Shown one piece after another: positions 62,161-64,000 of a stretch of DNA of 64,000 nucleotides. The notes below the pieces were generated by a model, which saw only the letters and a list, made by a program, of their open reading frames with translations, did no database searches and had not been told where the DNA came from. This DNA comes from Epiperipatus broadwayi (lineage: Eukaryota > Onychophora > Udeonychophora > Euonychophora > Peripatidae), in contig JAQFVV010006246.1 of assembly GCA_028023455.1 (NCBI GenBank), positions 3,275,501 to 3,339,500 of the forward strand. The letters are read 5' to 3'. How positions within the stretch are numbered: position 1 is the stretch's first letter; each line of letters starts with the position of its first letter. Made by a program: the position numbers and the translations under genes.

Positions 62161-63294
62161 GAGTATTGAATTCTGTTTATATATATATTCTTTAAAAAAA
62201 GTTGTTATATAATTTTTTCCATGTTTGATATGTTTAAAATAATGTGTTCAAAGTCTAAAATTCACTCTTTAAAGTTAAAACCCATGTACTACAACCATAG
62301 TACATATGTATTTTTTTCTTCAATGTCATATATAAAGTTGTTTGTTCTTGAGACATATATGAAAAATGTATAAATAATTCATAAATCATTGATCACTCTG
62401 TCTTAGCTGGCACCCTTATAAAAATAAATTTTGCTAACCAGTAGTGAGTCAAATGCAAAAATATTGGAAGTGGAGGGTTCAAACTCAGATTAAAAAAAAT
62501 TATTGAGAGCAAATTTTTTGGGTTAATACTATGATGTATCAATTTTAAACATGTAATAAACAGACTATGGGTTTTCTTTTAGATGCATGGGTGCGACCAA
62601 GAGAAATTAAAAGAAATGGCTAGATTAGTATAAAATCTTAAATAAACCAATTTTTTTTTCCAGCAAGCAAAAGCTAAATTTTCAGCTAAACTATAGTTGG
62701 GCAGATATATAGAAAGTGTGGGAGCAGTGAGTGGTTATGCAGGAGATGATTTTTTTTAAAAAAAAAAAAGAAGAAATATATGTATAGAATTTTTTTTTTT
62801 TTGCTAATTTGGCACATGTATGGATTTTTTTTTGTTTTTCTGTCTTTTCCAATAATATGTAGTATTGTGTAGTGTATATAGAAGTGTATGTGTGTGTAAA
62901 ATCTATGTACTTGTATATGGTAGTGCTGCATATATATGTACATAGGTGTGTATATGTGATGTGTAGGAACAGATGTATTTGAAAATTTTATATGTATTTC
63001 ATTGCTATATATTTTCTTGGAAACCCATGTGTGTAGAGAAATTGTGTTGTTTCTCAAGCATAGAAATTGTTTTTTATTATATAGATGTGAAAAAAAAATA
63101 TTTTTTTCTGGATTAAACAGTTGAACAAATATTCACATCCCCAAATGATATTTTGTATATATGGTTTTATATAACAAGATTGTGTATTGAATTTTGAAAA
63201 TTTTTGTCGTTCTTTTGGTCATCACTTGAAAACTCCTAGTCAAGGCATTTTTTTTAATGTTTTTGTTTTTTGTTTCATTGTATGTCCAGAGAAA
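62161..63294. other. Intron sequence rich in homopolymers and TG/TA microsatellites
   Basis: No gene. 62740-63000 is dominated by A/T runs and tgtgtatat repeats. A B-box-like ggttcaaactc at 62469 may be a SINE remnant. Confidence 0.6.
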
Positions 63295-64000
63295 TGAAGC
63301 AGTCAATCTTAGCTTAAGATTGTGCTTCATATTTCTACCTACTAACCCGGGTTCAAACCCCTATTTCCCATCCCGCTCCTTTTGTTGTGTATATATATTT
63401 CATGTATATATTTGAGATGCGCACCTAAATTATAAAATTTAATGTTTCAATAACATGTTTTAAAATTATTATTAATTCTTTTTATTAATTATTAGTTCTT
63501 TTTTATTAAAGTATTATAGATGCGGCTCAAATATATACATAGGAGCAAAACTTACTAACAAAATATTGATGTTTTTAAATATTTATTATATGTCATTTTT
63601 AACTTTTTCTTTTTAAATTGCTTGTTTTTCTATTAAACTATATATTTTTTTAATAAAATCCAATATGGAAGATGTGACTGTTGTTAATTGTCCAAAAATA
63701 ATTAAGGGTTGGAAGCACTATTGTTTTAATCTGGGGTAGGTATTTTTAATTAAAGTTTTACTTAAAAGGGGATTAAGATTAGAGATACTTTTGTTAAAAA
63801 ACATGTTGTCAAATCTATTTCTAATCTGGAAATAGATTTGAATTTATTTTTGGACGTTATCTTACAATTGCAATCTTCAAAAACTACTGATAAAAGAAAA
63901 AGTATAAAATGACTGAATTTTGAATCACAGGGGAGATTAGCTACTATTGAGAGAACTGATTATAAACGTATTACATGTCGCTTGAAACTTAAATAATGTA
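63295..64000. repeat. Hairpin-headed repeat, copy 2 (runs off the window)
   Basis: Starts TGAAGCAGTC; the opening 35 bases form two nested perfect 7-bp stems (TGAAGCA with TGCTTCA, AATCTTA with TAAGATT). CGGGTTCAAACCCC follows, an intact B-box/T-arm-like motif. Matches 59569-60275 up to the window end, so its full length is unknown. Confidence 0.78.

Noticed and set aside
59569-64000. LTR retrotransposon with 0.7-kb LTRs
   Set aside because: The interior holds only unrelated scraps (LINE piece, SINE), the right end of either copy is undefined, and no polypurine tract or coding region is seen; kept only as an alternative.

Overview
The window is strongly AT-rich animal nuclear DNA with spliceosomal exons, very long introns and several generations of nested transposable elements. 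It contains no bacterial genes. The only host gene signal is a + strand gene built of CUB domains, probably a cubilin-like multi-CUB receptor. Each CUB domain is split over two exons: a 185-nt first half (42580-42764) and a 163-nt second half (1441-1603 and 58207-58369). Splice phases agree (phase 1 into the first-half exon, phase 0 into the second-half exon), so 1441-1603 -> 42580-42764 -> 58207-58369 reads as one continuous chain. The two introns are about 41 kb and 15.4 kb. The species cannot be named from the sequence. Split CUB exons, Penelope-like elements carrying a GIY-YIG domain, an RTE-type LINE and Ty3/Gypsy elements fit an invertebrate.

Layout. 1-4107 and 56802-59568 are two copies of one duplicated block (second-half CUB exon plus flanking intron), so the CUB repeat unit was duplicated at genomic scale. 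Copy 1 later gained a 1,250-bp transposon (1951-3200) with 8-bp target duplications; copy 2 preserves the empty site. A TA-flanked Tigger/pogo-like element lies at 4483-5343. 5538-12896 is a head-to-head inverted pair of Penelope-like elements, one arm interrupted by an RTE-type LINE (about 7112-9968). 13102-29417 is a 16-kb LTR element with LTRs of about 4.6 kb and only a gag-like relic inside; it carries a Penelope-like element (17207-18566) in one LTR and a 3-kb solo LTR (19465-22432) inside the gag-like frame. 29430-31585 is a second head-to-head Penelope pair of another family. 31637-39871 is a complete but decayed Ty3/Gypsy element on the minus strand. 39872-42579 holds a suspicious homopolymer block and a very old Gypsy pol relic.

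After the central CUB exon come a probable decayed solo LTR (43418-45061), a hAT-type MITE with perfect 8-bp target duplications (46050-46479), a second copy of the 3-kb solo LTR (50336-53396), an unnamed dispersed repeat family (48.8, 54.4 and 55.4 kb), duplication copy 2 with its CUB exon, and a 0.7-kb repeat pair headed by a hairpin (59569 and 63295), with a LINE scrap and a tRNA-derived SINE between them.

Nothing here works as an operon. The CUB exons form one gene, and everything else is intronic repeat sequence whose nesting gives a relative insertion history. All transposon reading frames seen are broken, so no autonomous element appears intact. The most unusual objects are the giant-LTR gag-only element, the two independent head-to-head Penelope pairs, and the intra-gene duplication with its dated MITE insertion.
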